In this document: positions 5,721 through 13,790 of the stretch, piece by piece
Numbering within the stretch: the first letter of the stretch is position 1
How the letters are laid out: each line of letters begins with the position of its first letter
Assembly (NCBI GenBank): GCA_035293845.1
Contig: DATGMB010000220.1
Location: 1 to 13,790 of the forward strand
From: DATGMB01 sp035293845
GTDB taxonomy: Bacteria; Acidobacteriota; Terriglobia; Bryobacterales; Bryobacteraceae
Direction of reading: 5' to 3'
DNA: 13,790 bases
The notes under the pieces: generated by a model
Database searches by the model: none
What the model saw: the letters and a program-made list of their open reading frames with translations, nothing else
What the model was told of the DNA's origin: nothing
Translations under genes and position numbers: made by a program

Positions 5721-8700
5721 ATGAGTAAGCGTGAGGACAATACCACGCAATTCGCCATGCCGCTGTTCACGCTCCCGCGCTCGTTTGCGGCGGGGCGCTA
5801 TCAGATCCAGGGCCGGCTGGGCGAAGGCGGCCAGAAGCACGTGCTCCTGGCGCGCGATCTGCGCCTCGATCGCGAGGTGGTCCTCTCGGTTCTCAAGCCG
5901 GGCGGCGACCCCGCCAGCCAGCAACGCTTGATCCGCGAAGCCCGCGCGCTCGCCGCGCTCGGGGATCACCCCAACATCGTTACGGTATTCGATATCGGCG
6001 AGGAAGCCGGTTGCCCCTACCTGGTTTGCCAGTATGTGCAGGGCGGGTCCGTAGCCGATCTGCTGCGCGCTTCTCCGGCCGGACTGCCGGCCGAACGCGT
6101 CCTGGCGATCGCCATCGGGGTCTGCCACGCGCTCGCTTACGCGCACGCGGCCGGCATCGTCCATCGCGATATCAAGCCGGCCAACATCTGGCTCACCCAG
6201 GACGGCTCCGTCAAGCTCGGCGATTTCGGTCTCGCCCTCCGGCTCAATTCCGCGGAAGTCACCATGAGCCGCATGCTGGTAGGCACCGCGACCTATATCT
6301 CACCCGAACAGGCCACGGGCGATCCGGCCGGACCCGCCAGCGATCTCTACTCGCTCGGCGTCGTCCTCTACGAACTGCTCACCGGCCGTCCTCCGTTCAT
6401 CAGCGACAACCTGGTCGGCGTGCTGTGGCAGCACGCCAACGCGCAGCCGGTCGCGCCTTCCTGGCATAATCCCGGCATTCCGCCGCCGTTGGAGTCGCTG
6501 GTTTTGCAATTGCTCGCCAAGAATCCGGCGGAGCGTCCATCTTCGGCCGCGGCATTGGCAGAGACGCTGACCGGCATCGCCGGCGGGACGCGCGCCCCGG
6601 AGCCGCGCGCCGTTCCCCCGGCCACGCCGCTCTCCCGCATGGCCTCCGGCACGTTCGTCGGCCGCGAGGCCGAGCTGGAACAGGTGCGCACGGCCCTGCA
6701 TGACGCGCTGGCCGGGCAGAGCCGCCTCGTGTTCCTGGTTGGGGAGCCGGGCAGCGGCAAGACCCACACTTCCGAGCAGGCCGCCACCTACGCGCAATTC
6801 CGCGGGTTTCTCGTGATCACGGGCCAATGCTATGAGGGCGAAGGCGCTCCGCCCTTCTGGCCCTGGGTACGAATCCTTCAGGGCTGCCTTCGCCACACGC
6901 CGGCCTCCGCGCTTTCCGCGGGCCTCGGCTCCGGGGCTGCCGCGCTGGCCGAAATCCTGCCCGAGATCCGCCAGGCAGTGGCGCCGCTGCCCCCGCTCGC
7001 GCCTCTCGAGCCCGCCCAGGCCCGCTTCCGCCTGTTCGAAAGCGTGACCACGTTCCTGCGCAACACCGCGCGGTCGCAGCCGCTGCTCGTCATCCTCGAC
7101 GACCTCCACTGGGCCGATGCGCCGTCGCTGCTGCTGCTCGTGTTCCTCGCCCGCGAGCTGCGTTCCGAGCGCATCCTCCTCCTCGGGACCTTCCGCGACC
7201 TCGATCTCGGCCGCCGACACCCGCTTTCGCAGGCTCTCGGCGACCTGGCCCGCCTGCAGCTCGGGCAGAAGATTGCGCTCCGCGGGCTCACGCTCGCCGA
7301 TGTCGGCCGCTTCATCGCCATTTCCACCGGTATCGAGCCTCCGCCCAGGCTCGTGGCCGCCGTTCACGCGCAGACCGAGGGCAATCCCTTTTTCGTCAGC
7401 GAGACCGTGAAGCTTCTCATTACGGAGGGCCGCCTGCGCTCCTCCGATGAGCCTTCGCTCTCCGGCCTCCTCCCGGAAGGCGTCCGGGACGTCATCGGGC
7501 GCCGCCTCGACCAGCTCTCGGATGCCGCCCACCGCGCGCTCGCCGCCGCTTCGGTCCTCGGCCGCGATTTCGCCGTTCACGCGTTGCAGCCCGTCAGCGA
7601 AGTCCCGGAAGACGAGCTGCTCGATGCCCTCGATGAAGCCGTTGCCAGCCGCATCATCGAACCCGCCGGGCAGGCCGGGCGGTTCCGCTTCACCCACGCG
7701 CTGATCCGCGAGGTGCTCTACGATTCCATCGGCGCCGCGCGGCGTCTCCGCCTGCACCGCCGCGCCGGCGCCGTTCTCGAATCCATCTACGGCGCGCAGC
7801 TCGATGAGCACGCCGCCGAGCTCGCCCGCCACTTCCTGCAATCCCCCGGCGAAGCCGAAAAGGCCATCGCCTACTCCATCCGGGCCGCGCGATACGCCGA
7901 TACCCAAGTCGCCTACGAAGAATCGGTCGAGCACTACCAGCGGGCCCTCGAAGCGCTCGAAAGCCACCTCCCGGACGACGAGCGCCGGCGCTGCGAGATC
8001 CTGCTCGCCTTGGGCGACGCCTTCCGGAAATCGCGAAGTCCCGGCAAATCGCGCGAGATTTTCGAGCGTGCCGTGGCATCCGCCCGCCGTCTCGGCGACG
8101 CTGAGGCGCTGGCGCAGGCCTCGCTCGGCACCTCGCTCGTGATGTACGGGACCGCGGGCGTCCTGGATGAGCTGCACGTCGCCCTTCTCCACGAGGCGCT
8201 CGAGCGCCTCCCGCCCGGCGACAGCCCCATTCGCGCCCGCGTTTTGGCCCAGCTCTCCGCGGCCTTGTACCACGACCCGGCCCGCCGCGTGCCCCTGAGC
8301 CTCGAAGCGGTCGAAATGGCGCGCCGCGCCGGAGATCCCGGTGCGCTCCTGGCTGCGCTTTATTGCCGGCATGTGGCGCTTGTGCTCACCGACAATCTCG
8401 AAGAGCGGCGCGCGGTGGCCCTGGAAATCCTGCGCCTTGCCGAAGCCGCGGGCGCGAAAGAAATGATGCTCCGCGCCTGGTATCGCCTGGTGATCGACGC
8501 CATGGAGATGGGGGACATACCGGCGTGCGAATCCGCCATCGCCAGCTATGCGCGGATCGCGGATGAACTCCGCCAGCCGGCGTACGCCTGGCTGGTGCCG
8601 CTCTTCCGCGGCAATATCGCGCTATTGCAGGCCCGCTACGCCGAATGCGAGCGCTTTCGCGCCGAGGCCATCGCCATCAACGAGCGCGCCGAGGACCCCT

Positions 8701-9356
8701 CCGCTGTCCTCTTTCTCGGAACACAGGCCATCACGCTCGGTATCGAACAGGGCCGCGCCACCGAGCAGATTCCCGCCGTCGAAGCCGCCATCGAAAAATA
8801 CCCCATGATCCCCGGGAACCGCGCCATCCTGGCCTATGTCTACGCCCAGGTGGACCGCCCCGAGGACGCGCGGCGCGAGCTCGAACGCGCCACGGTCAAC
8901 CGCCTTGCCGGCCTCCCCCGCGATGGGAGCTGGATTGTCGTCCTTTCCGCCCTGGCTTGGGTCTGCTGGTATATCCATCACGAAGAGCTGGCCGCCGGGA
9001 TCTACCCTCTTCTGCTCCCCTACGCGCAGCGCAATATCGTGACCGGCAACGCCGCGGTGGGCTGCGGCTCCGTGTGGCGTCCTTTGGGCGCGCTGGCCGC
9101 GACCCTCTCCCGCCGGGATGAAGCCGTCCATCACTTCGAACACGCCATTGCCATGAACCGCCGCATGGGCGCCCGCGGCGTCGAGGCCGGCAGCAAATAC
9201 GAACTCGCTCTCACCCTGCAGGCGCGCGGCGCGCCGGGCGACCACGAACGCGCCGCCATTCTCATTAAAGAGGCGTTCGCCACGGCCGTCGAGTGCGGCT
9301 CGAACGGCCTCGTCCGGCGGATTCAGCGCCTGGGCGCCGCCGGGGCCCCGTCATAG
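5721..9356 (+). CDS. Ser/Thr protein kinase-like, AAA ATPase and TPR signalling protein
   Basis: 1211 residues in three parts. (1) Protein kinase domain, about 27-290: glycine-rich loop G-E-G-G-Q-K-H-V (34-41), alphaC Glu73, catalytic loop H-R-D-I-K-P-A-N (148-155), D-F-G (168-170), then G-T-A-T-Y-I-S-P-E-Q and S-D-L-Y-S-L-G. The beta-3 lysine position in R-E-V-V-L-S-V-L is Ser56, while Lys39 sits in the glycine loop as in WNK kinases. (2) AAA_16-type ATPase from F-V-G-R-E (about 312), Walker A G-E-P-G-S-G-K-T (341-348) and Walker B V-I-L-D-D-L-H-W-A-D (457-466). (3) A long helical, TPR-like region from about 690 to the end. No membrane segment or C-terminal DNA-binding domain is seen. The design is that of a cytoplasmic signalling hub; its target is unknown. 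The ATG has only a weak upstream AGCAGG. It is followed 18 bases later by a radical SAM gene, so the two form an operon. Confidence 0.9.
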   Translation: MSKREDNTTQFAMPLFTLPRSFAAGRYQIQGRLGEGGQKHVLLARDLRLDREVVLSVLKPGGDPASQQRLIREARALAALGDHPNIVTVFDIGEEAGCPYLVCQYVQGGSVADLLRASPAGLPAERVLAIAIGVCHALAYAHAAGIVHRDIKPANIWLTQDGSVKLGDFGLALRLNSAEVTMSRMLVGTATYISPEQATGDPAGPASDLYSLGVVLYELLTGRPPFISDNLVGVLWQHANAQPVAPSWHNPGIPPPLESLVLQLLAKNPAERPSSAAALAETLTGIAGGTRAPEPRAVPPATPLSRMASGTFVGREAELEQVRTALHDALAGQSRLVFLVGEPGSGKTHTSEQAATYAQFRGFLVITGQCYEGEGAPPFWPWVRILQGCLRHTPASALSAGLGSGAAALAEILPEIRQAVAPLPPLAPLEPAQARFRLFESVTTFLRNTARSQPLLVILDDLHWADAPSLLLLVFLARELRSERILLLGTFRDLDLGRRHPLSQALGDLARLQLGQKIALRGLTLADVGRFIAISTGIEPPPRLVAAVHAQTEGNPFFVSETVKLLITEGRLRSSDEPSLSGLLPEGVRDVIGRRLDQLSDAAHRALAAASVLGRDFAVHALQPVSEVPEDELLDALDEAVASRIIEPAGQAGRFRFTHALIREVLYDSIGAARRLRLHRRAGAVLESIYGAQLDEHAAELARHFLQSPGEAEKAIAYSIRAARYADTQVAYEESVEHYQRALEALESHLPDDERRRCEILLALGDAFRKSRSPGKSREIFERAVASARRLGDAEALAQASLGTSLVMYGTAGVLDELHVALLHEALERLPPGDSPIRARVLAQLSAALYHDPARRVPLSLEAVEMARRAGDPGALLAALYCRHVALVLTDNLEERRAVALEILRLAEAAGAKEMMLRAWYRLVIDAMEMGDIPACESAIASYARIADELRQPAYAWLVPLFRGNIALLQARYAECERFRAEAIAINERAEDPSAVLFLGTQAITLGIEQGRATEQIPAVEAAIEKYPMIPGNRAILAYVYAQVDRPEDARRELERATVNRLAGLPRDGSWIVVLSALAWVCWYIHHEELAAGIYPLLLPYAQRNIVTGNAAVGCGSVWRPLGALAATLSRRDEAVHHFEHAIAMNRRMGARGVEAGSKYELALTLQARGAPGDHERAAILIKEAFATAVECGSNGLVRRIQRLGAAGAPS

Positions 9357-9374
9357 ACCGCCAAGGAGTGCCGC

Positions 9375-11177
9375 ATGCCGGATGCCGACCACGCGAACGC
9401 CGATCCGGGGCAGGGCAGGTTGATCGTCCTGACCGCCCCGCTCACCGAAACCATCGATCACGCCGGCTACTTCATCCAGATGGCCCTCGCTTCCCTTCCG
9501 AAGCGCATGGAGGCCGTCATCAACCAGAAGTATCCGCATTGGCGCGATGTGGAACGCAACCTTGACGGCTCGGCGCGCGTCATGCCCGCCGGCGTGCGGC
9601 TCGTCGAAGCCTCCCTGCTCCGCGAGTTTCCGCGCGAGTCCATCGTCTGCTGCTACCCGCAAGATCTGCCGCGCTTCATCGGCCCGCGGACGCGCGCCGT
9701 CGGCGTCTCCACGCACAACCCGCTCGGGGTCACCTTCGCCGCCGGCGTCTATGCGTCCATCTTCGGCTCCTCGCGCGAGCCGATCAATGCCCATTACGCT
9801 CGCCAGCTCTTCGACGTTCTCCGCCGCAGCCCGTACCGCGCCAATTTCCAGGTAATCGTCGGCGGCTCCGGCGGCTGGCAGATCGCGCAATCCAACTCCT
9901 GCGCGGAGCTGGGCGTCGATTGCGTCGTCGAAGGCCGCAGCGAATCGCCGGATGCCCTGGCGCTCTTTCATCAGGCGCTCCGCGGCGAACGCCTGCCCCG
10001 GTTCGTTCGCGTGGCCCATCCCGCCGCTCGCGAGGAGCTGCTTACTCCGCGCGGCCGCACCACCTTCGGCGTCGTCGAGATGACGACCGGCTGCGGCCGC
10101 CGCTGCCACTTCTGCGCCCCGGATCTGAACCCGCAAATCGACTTCCCGAAAGAGAAGATCCTGGAGGCCGTCCGGGCCAACGTGCGCGAGGGCAACGACC
10201 AGATCTCGCTCGCCACGGAAGATCTGTTCATCTGGGGCCAGGTCCGCACGGAGGTGCCGTTCTACTTTCCGAACCGCGAGGCCCTGGTCGATCTCTTTCG
10301 CGATGTCGCCGGCACGCCCGGCGTCCGCCACCACCTGCTGAGCCATTGCACTATGGCGCCCGCGGTGGTCGATCCGAAGCTCATCGAGGAGCTGACCGGC
10401 TTGCTGCTCGCGAAAAGCCCGGTGAAGCTGCCCGCCGTGAGCACGCATCCCGAAGGACGCATTCTCTCGCCGCTCATCGGGCTCGAAACCGGCTCCGTCC
10501 GCATGGCGAAAGCCATCATGCCCGGCAAATCCGTGCCGTTCCCCATCGAGGACTGGCCGAGCGTGGTGATCCAGGGGCTTACCGTTTTGAACCGGAATAA
10601 CTGGTTCCCCACCGTCACTTTGATGGTGGGAAACCCCGGCGAGACGGATGCCGATTGCGCCGCCACGCTCGACCTGCTCTATGAGGTCGAACGCCGCGGG
10701 CTGTTCGCTTTCTTTGTCCCCTCGATTTTCACGCCGCTCCACGATACGCGCCTCGCCGGCCGGCAGGGCGTGCAGCAGAGCCGCCAGCTTACGCCCCTGC
10801 AGTGGCAGATCATTATGAAGTGCTGGAAGATGAGCCTCCGCCCCGCTCTCCATAGCTGGTGGGGCCCGCTGGGCTGGCGCCTCGGCGCGCTGGTGGCGTG
10901 GCTCTGGAAGCTCCGCCGCACCAATGGGCCCAACTTTACCTGGCCCCTGCTGCTGTTCGCCGGCGCGCTGCCGGAGCGCGTGCTGATCCGCGCGGGCAGA
11001 ATTTACGGCGGACGGCCTCTCGCCATTAAGAGCCGTAAAGAGCTCCTGGCCGCCATCAAGCCCCAGCACTGGAAATATCTTCGCCCGGATAACGGCGATC
11101 TTCCGGACGGCCCGCAGCCTGCCGATCCGGCTGCGGAAACAGCGGACGGGCTGCGGGTTTTCTCCGCCTCGGCGTGA
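9375..11177 (+). CDS. Second B12-binding-domain-type radical SAM enzyme
   Basis: 600 residues, preceded by AAGGAG with good spacing. The N-terminal 190 or so have a cobalamin-domain-like layout: V-G-V-S-T-H-N-P-L, then V-I-V-G-G-S-G-G and G-V-D-C-V-V-E-G-R-S-E. The radical SAM motif is T-G-C-G-R-R-C-H-F-C, cysteines 240, 244 and 247. The core continues with S-L-A-T-E-D-L-F-I-W-G, L-I-G-L-E-T-G-S-V and V-G-N-P-G-E-T-D, the last two typical of B12-type radical SAM barrels. A hydrophobic, Trp-rich stretch (WWGPLGWRLGALVAWLWKLR, then F-T-W-P-L-L-L-F-A-G) suggests membrane contact. It is not a recent duplicate of the radical SAM protein at 4098-5630: outside the motifs little matches. The substrate is unknown. 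It lies 18 bases after the kinase gene and converges with the gene at 11182. Confidence 0.87.
   Translation: MPDADHANADPGQGRLIVLTAPLTETIDHAGYFIQMALASLPKRMEAVINQKYPHWRDVERNLDGSARVMPAGVRLVEASLLREFPRESIVCCYPQDLPRFIGPRTRAVGVSTHNPLGVTFAAGVYASIFGSSREPINAHYARQLFDVLRRSPYRANFQVIVGGSGGWQIAQSNSCAELGVDCVVEGRSESPDALALFHQALRGERLPRFVRVAHPAAREELLTPRGRTTFGVVEMTTGCGRRCHFCAPDLNPQIDFPKEKILEAVRANVREGNDQISLATEDLFIWGQVRTEVPFYFPNREALVDLFRDVAGTPGVRHHLLSHCTMAPAVVDPKLIEELTGLLLAKSPVKLPAVSTHPEGRILSPLIGLETGSVRMAKAIMPGKSVPFPIEDWPSVVIQGLTVLNRNNWFPTVTLMVGNPGETDADCAATLDLLYEVERRGLFAFFVPSIFTPLHDTRLAGRQGVQQSRQLTPLQWQIIMKCWKMSLRPALHSWWGPLGWRLGALVAWLWKLRRTNGPNFTWPLLLFAGALPERVLIRAGRIYGGRPLAIKSRKELLAAIKPQHWKYLRPDNGDLPDGPQPADPAAETADGLRVFSASA
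11111..11163 (+). terminator. Possible terminator with alternative pairings at the end of the second radical SAM gene
   Basis: CCCGCAGCC (11111-11119) can pair with GGCTGCGGG (11149-11157), which is followed by TTTTCT, or with a nearer GGCTGCGG (11129-11136). Both are within the last 22 codons of the gene. The T run is short and the outer loop is long, so this is a weak call. Only four bases separate the stop from the convergent gene, so a terminator for both strands must lie inside coding sequence. Confidence 0.3.
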
Positions 11178-11181
11178 GCTC

Positions 11182-12042
11182 TTATTCAGCCCGGCGTACG
11201 GCCACTTCGCGCGCTTTGGGGCCGCACGAGCCCGACCCGGAACGCTCCGCGAAACTGCGGATCGCCTCGCGCGTTTGCGTAAGAGAAGTGACCAGCGAGC
11301 TCTGCGAAAGCCTGCTGATGACCGGATTCACGAGCCACGCCAGGGAGAACGGCACGCGCCGGCTCAGGGCGATCCCTTCCAATTCCACGTACACGCCGCC
11401 GTCCCGCTCCTCGAAGCGTGAGATGCTGAACAGCCGCCACAGGAAGCCGCTGCCGGTGCCGGGCGGCAGCCGGGTCTCGGTGGGCTCGCCGTAGTTCACC
11501 ACTTCCTGGATGCGCGTGCTCCACATGAAGCCATAGCGGGACCTCTCGTCCCTCTGGAAGTACTCCGACTTGTAATCGGCATCCACGACCGTAGTGACGA
11601 AAAGCGCTTTCTTGATCCATCGCATGGAAAAGCTGCTTTCGCCGCCCTCGCGGGCCAGGAGCCTGGATTCGATCACCATCGGCCGGTAGAAATCCTTGTA
11701 GCAGGCGTATTCGCCCGTAGTGGCGAAAACCTGGTCCATGGTGGTGCCGGGGAAGAACGCCGCCCCGATCCAGTCATGGATGAGACCGTCAGGAACATCG
11801 ATCCGTCCGTTTCCGTTGGCTGGAGCCGTCAGGATCTCGCCGTTGCGAACCCGGCGCGCGCGGTCCGGGTTTTCATCGATCCAAAGGAAGTGATGCTTCC
11901 GGTCGAGCCGCGCATTCATCCGCGCCTTGGCCTGCGCGATGTACCGGTTCCACGCCGCCACCGTCTCGGGCCGCAGATCGGCGGCGCGGGAGAGCGGCGG
12001 CGCGAGCAGGAGCAGGAGCGACATCGCGAACGGGCGCGTCAC
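11182..12042 (-). CDS. Secreted SRPBCC/START-like protein of unknown function
   Basis: 286 residues from a GTG at 12042 with GGAGG twelve bases upstream. This start gives a classic signal peptide, VTRPFAMSLLLLLAPPLSRA-A. An ATG at 12024 is the alternative and gives a shorter signal with no basic residue before the hydrophobic core. The frame extends further upstream, but that part is not protein-like. The mature part has the blocks G-L-I-H-D-W-I-G-A-A-F-F-P-G-T-T, Y-K-D-F-Y-R-P-M-V-I-E-S-R-L-L, L-P-P-G-T-G-S-G-F-L-W-R-L, F-E-E-R-D-G-G-V-Y-V-E-L-E, I-A-L-S-R and S-L-V-T-S-L-T-Q-T-R. I associate these with a conserved acidobacterial secreted family whose strand-rich layout suggests an SRPBCC-like hydrophobic-ligand fold; the fold is inference and the ligand unknown. 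It diverges from the DPP-IV-like gene and converges with the radical SAM gene. Confidence 0.72.
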   Translation of the reverse strand: MTRPFAMSLLLLLAPPLSRAADLRPETVAAWNRYIAQAKARMNARLDRKHHFLWIDENPDRARRVRNGEILTAPANGNGRIDVPDGLIHDWIGAAFFPGTTMDQVFATTGEYACYKDFYRPMVIESRLLAREGGESSFSMRWIKKALFVTTVVDADYKSEYFQRDERSRYGFMWSTRIQEVVNYGEPTETRLPPGTGSGFLWRLFSISRFEERDGGVYVELEGIALSRRVPFSLAWLVNPVISRLSQSSLVTSLTQTREAIRSFAERSGSGSCGPKAREVAVRRAE

Positions 12043-12074
12043 CTTTCCGGACAGCCTCCAATGTGGCCGATGCG

Positions 12075-12120
12075 AAACGCGCCCGGCCGGGTTCCTGTTT
12101 CCGCGGCCCGCCGCGCGTTT
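12075..12120. repeat. Inverted repeat in the divergent intergenic region
   Basis: AAACGCGC (12075-12082) and GCGCGTTT (12113-12120) form a perfect 8-bp inverted repeat with 30 bases between. It lies between the divergent SRPBCC-like and DPP-IV-like genes, and a CCCGGCCGGG palindrome (12082-12091) touches the left arm. It could be a shared regulator site, but such repeats also arise by chance in GC-rich DNA. Confidence 0.25.
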
Positions 12121-12195
12121 GTGAACGGCGCCAGTGTGCATTCGCGCCGCCCTCCACACGAGTTGATAAGCTGGATACTCCACGCAGGAGGTCCC

Positions 12196-13790
12196 ATGAG
12201 CACGAACACTCCCCGGCGAATGGCGCCGGCGATCACGATCGCCTTTTGCCTGACGGCCGCCCTGGCGGCGCGCGCGCAAGGCACGCTGGCGGATTACCAA
12301 CGGGCACAGGACCTGCAGGCCAAGGCCCGTGGTCTGGTGGTGAACACTCCCGGCCCGGTCGCGTGGATCGGTCATACCGGGCACTTCTGGTATCCGCGCG
12401 CGGTCAAGGGCGGAACGGAATTCATCCTGGTGGACGCCGCGAAACAGACCAAACAGCCGGCCTTCGATCATGAAAAGCTGGCCGCGGCGATTTCCACCGC
12501 CACGGGGCGCCACTATACGGCGCTCACCCTGCCCTTCGCGCCGCAGGCCGGGCGCGGCGGTGGAGGCCGGGCGGCTGCCGGCGCGCCCCTGAGCACCGCG
12601 CCGCTCGCGTTCTCAGACGATGAGCGCTCGATCGAGTTCGGCGCCGGCGGTGTGATGTACCACTGCAGCCTGGCCGACTACACCTGCGAGCGAGGCGGTC
12701 CGATTCCCGCCTTCGCCGGCCGCGGCCGCGGCGCCGCGCCGGAGGAAGAACCGGCGCCCTATGTCTCGGAAGAGAACGGCGGCGATCCCGTCGACGGCCT
12801 GGAATATCAGCCGTTCCCGCAGCAGACCGGCGGCGGCGCGGCATTCGGACGCGGCCCCTCCGGGTGCGCCCCGCGCGCGCCCGCCGAATCAGCCGCGCAA
12901 AGCGCCGGACGCGGAGGCCGCGGGGGCCGTGGCGCGGTTGCCGCAGCGGCGGTAGAGACCTGCCGCTCCTTCGATGGCAAATGGGACGCCCTCATCGAGA
13001 ACTACAACGTATTTCTCCGCCCGGTCGGCTCGAACGAACCCGCCACTCCGCTGAGCTATGACGGCACGGAGGGCAATTACTACACACTCCGCTCGGTCGC
13101 GTGGTCGCCCGATTCGAAGAAGCTGGTGGCCTATCATACGCGCCCCGGCTACGACCGCCAGGTGCATTACATCCAGTCGTCGCCGGCCGATCAGGTGCAG
13201 CCGAAGCACTTCACCACCGGCACGCTGCCGTTCTCGGCGATGGGCGCGATGTATCGCAAGCCGGGCGACACGGTCGATGTCGCGTACCCCGCGCTGTTCG
13301 ACATCGCGACCCGCCAGCAAATCGAAATCGACCGCAGCCTGTTTCCCAACCCCTACAACATTACCGAGCCCGTCTGGTGGAAAGATGGCCGCGGCTTCAC
13401 CTTCGAATACAACCAGCGCGGGCACCAGGTTTATCGCGTGATCGAGGTCGATGCCCAGACCGGCAAGGCGCGCGCGCTCATCGACGAGCAGAGCAAAACA
13501 TTCATCTATTACAACCAGCTCGGCCCCGGCCTCTCCGCGGGGCGCCGGTACCGGCATGACATCGCCGACGGCCATGAGATCCTCTGGGCCTCCGAGCGCG
13601 ACGGCTGGGAACATCTCTATCTCTATGACGGCCTCACTGGAAAGGTCAAAAACCAGATCACCAGGGGCGACTGGCTGGTGCGCAACGTCGATTACGTGGA
13701 CGACGACAAGCGCCAGATCTGGTTCGAAGCCGGCGGCATGATCCCCGGCCAGGATCCGTACTTCACGCAATACTGCCGCATCAATTTCGA
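12196..13790 (+). CDS. Secreted dipeptidyl-peptidase IV-like (S9B) peptidase, N-terminal part (3' end outside window)
   Basis: AGGAGG (12186-12191) precedes the ATG by four bases. The frame is open to the window end, giving 531 complete codons. Residues 1-27 are a signal peptide (R-R-M-A-P-A-I-T-I-A-F-C then A-L-A-A-R-A). The rest is the DPPIV N-terminal beta-propeller: V-A-W-S-P-D-S-K-K-L-V-A-Y, I-T-E-P-V-W-W, the diagnostic S-E-R-D-G-W-E-H-L-Y-L-Y-D (466-478), I-T-R-G-D-W-L-V-R and P-G-Q-D-P-Y-F. The alpha/beta-hydrolase domain with the catalytic Ser, Asp and His would lie beyond the edge. These enzymes release Xaa-Pro dipeptides from peptides outside the cytoplasm. Gly/Arg-rich inserts at about 117-130, 173-180 and 212-252 interrupt the early propeller blades. 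The gene is divergent from the SRPBCC-like gene. Confidence 0.88.
   Translation, partial: MSTNTPRRMAPAITIAFCLTAALAARAQGTLADYQRAQDLQAKARGLVVNTPGPVAWIGHTGHFWYPRAVKGGTEFILVDAAKQTKQPAFDHEKLAAAISTATGRHYTALTLPFAPQAGRGGGGRAAAGAPLSTAPLAFSDDERSIEFGAGGVMYHCSLADYTCERGGPIPAFAGRGRGAAPEEEPAPYVSEENGGDPVDGLEYQPFPQQTGGGAAFGRGPSGCAPRAPAESAAQSAGRGGRGGRGAVAAAAVETCRSFDGKWDALIENYNVFLRPVGSNEPATPLSYDGTEGNYYTLRSVAWSPDSKKLVAYHTRPGYDRQVHYIQSSPADQVQPKHFTTGTLPFSAMGAMYRKPGDTVDVAYPALFDIATRQQIEIDRSLFPNPYNITEPVWWKDGRGFTFEYNQRGHQVYRVIEVDAQTGKARALIDEQSKTFIYYNQLGPGLSAGRRYRHDIADGHEILWASERDGWEHLYLYDGLTGKVKNQITRGDWLVRNVDYVDDDKRQIWFEAGGMIPGQDPYFTQYCRINF

Noticed and set aside
6300..8372. 690-codon open frame on the minus strand opposite the kinase gene
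   Set aside because: It is antisense to clear ATPase and TPR coding sequence. Its composition is that of a mirror frame in GC-rich DNA and it has no recognisable domains.
9351..11069. 572-codon open frame on the minus strand opposite the second radical SAM gene
   Set aside because: It overlaps the CxxxCxxC-bearing gene completely and shows no motifs; it is a GC-driven shadow frame.
4098..11177. Radical SAM peptide-modification (RiPP) cluster
   Set aside because: No short precursor peptide with a suitable start and no SPASM-type C-terminal cysteine cluster is seen; both enzymes have B12-domain architecture.
1..13790. CRISPR array or tandem repeat block
   Set aside because: No regularly spaced direct repeats were seen anywhere in the window.

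Overview
The window looks like a chromosomal segment of a GC-rich soil bacterium, most likely an acidobacterium of the Solibacter/Bryobacter type. This is inferred from strong G/C third-position bias, a secreted family I associate with Acidobacteria, a kinase-ATPase-TPR protein and a secreted S9B peptidase with Gly/Arg-rich inserts. No rRNA or complete tRNA is present to confirm it.

Left part (1-1398): an AT-richer, decayed accessory zone. It holds the 3' end of an ISL3-type insertion sequence, the tail of the gene it seems to interrupt, and a secreted metzincin-like protease broken by two frameshifts. It ends at 1350-1398 in a perfect 3'-half copy of a tRNA-Ala(TGC) gene without its 5' half. 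This is the usual far-end scar of an element integrated into a tRNA gene, so the zone is probably the distal end of a genomic island and the chromosome proper resumes at 1399.

Middle part (1399-11177): two divergent gene groups share a short control region (5613-5720). Leftward are a B12-type radical SAM protein, a GH5 glycosidase without a signal peptide, a CBS-pair protein and a CapA/PGA_cap metallophosphatase-like protein. Rightward are a 1211-residue protein kinase-AAA ATPase-TPR protein and, 18 bases later, a second B12-type radical SAM protein. The control region has a 9-bp inverted repeat with a TATACT -10-like box on each strand, and a 10-bp hairpin that buries the start codon of the leftward radical SAM gene. 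The kinase lacks the usual beta-3 lysine but has a lysine in its glycine-rich loop, as in eukaryotic WNK kinases. The simplest reading is that a kinase-type sensor is co-regulated with two radical SAM enzymes. Their substrates cannot be told from sequence; a lipid or other membrane substrate is a guess from their hydrophobic C-terminal segments.

Right part (11178-13790): a secreted SRPBCC-like protein of unknown function runs leftward and converges on the second radical SAM gene. A divergent secreted dipeptidyl-peptidase IV-like (S9B) peptidase runs off the right edge before its catalytic domain.
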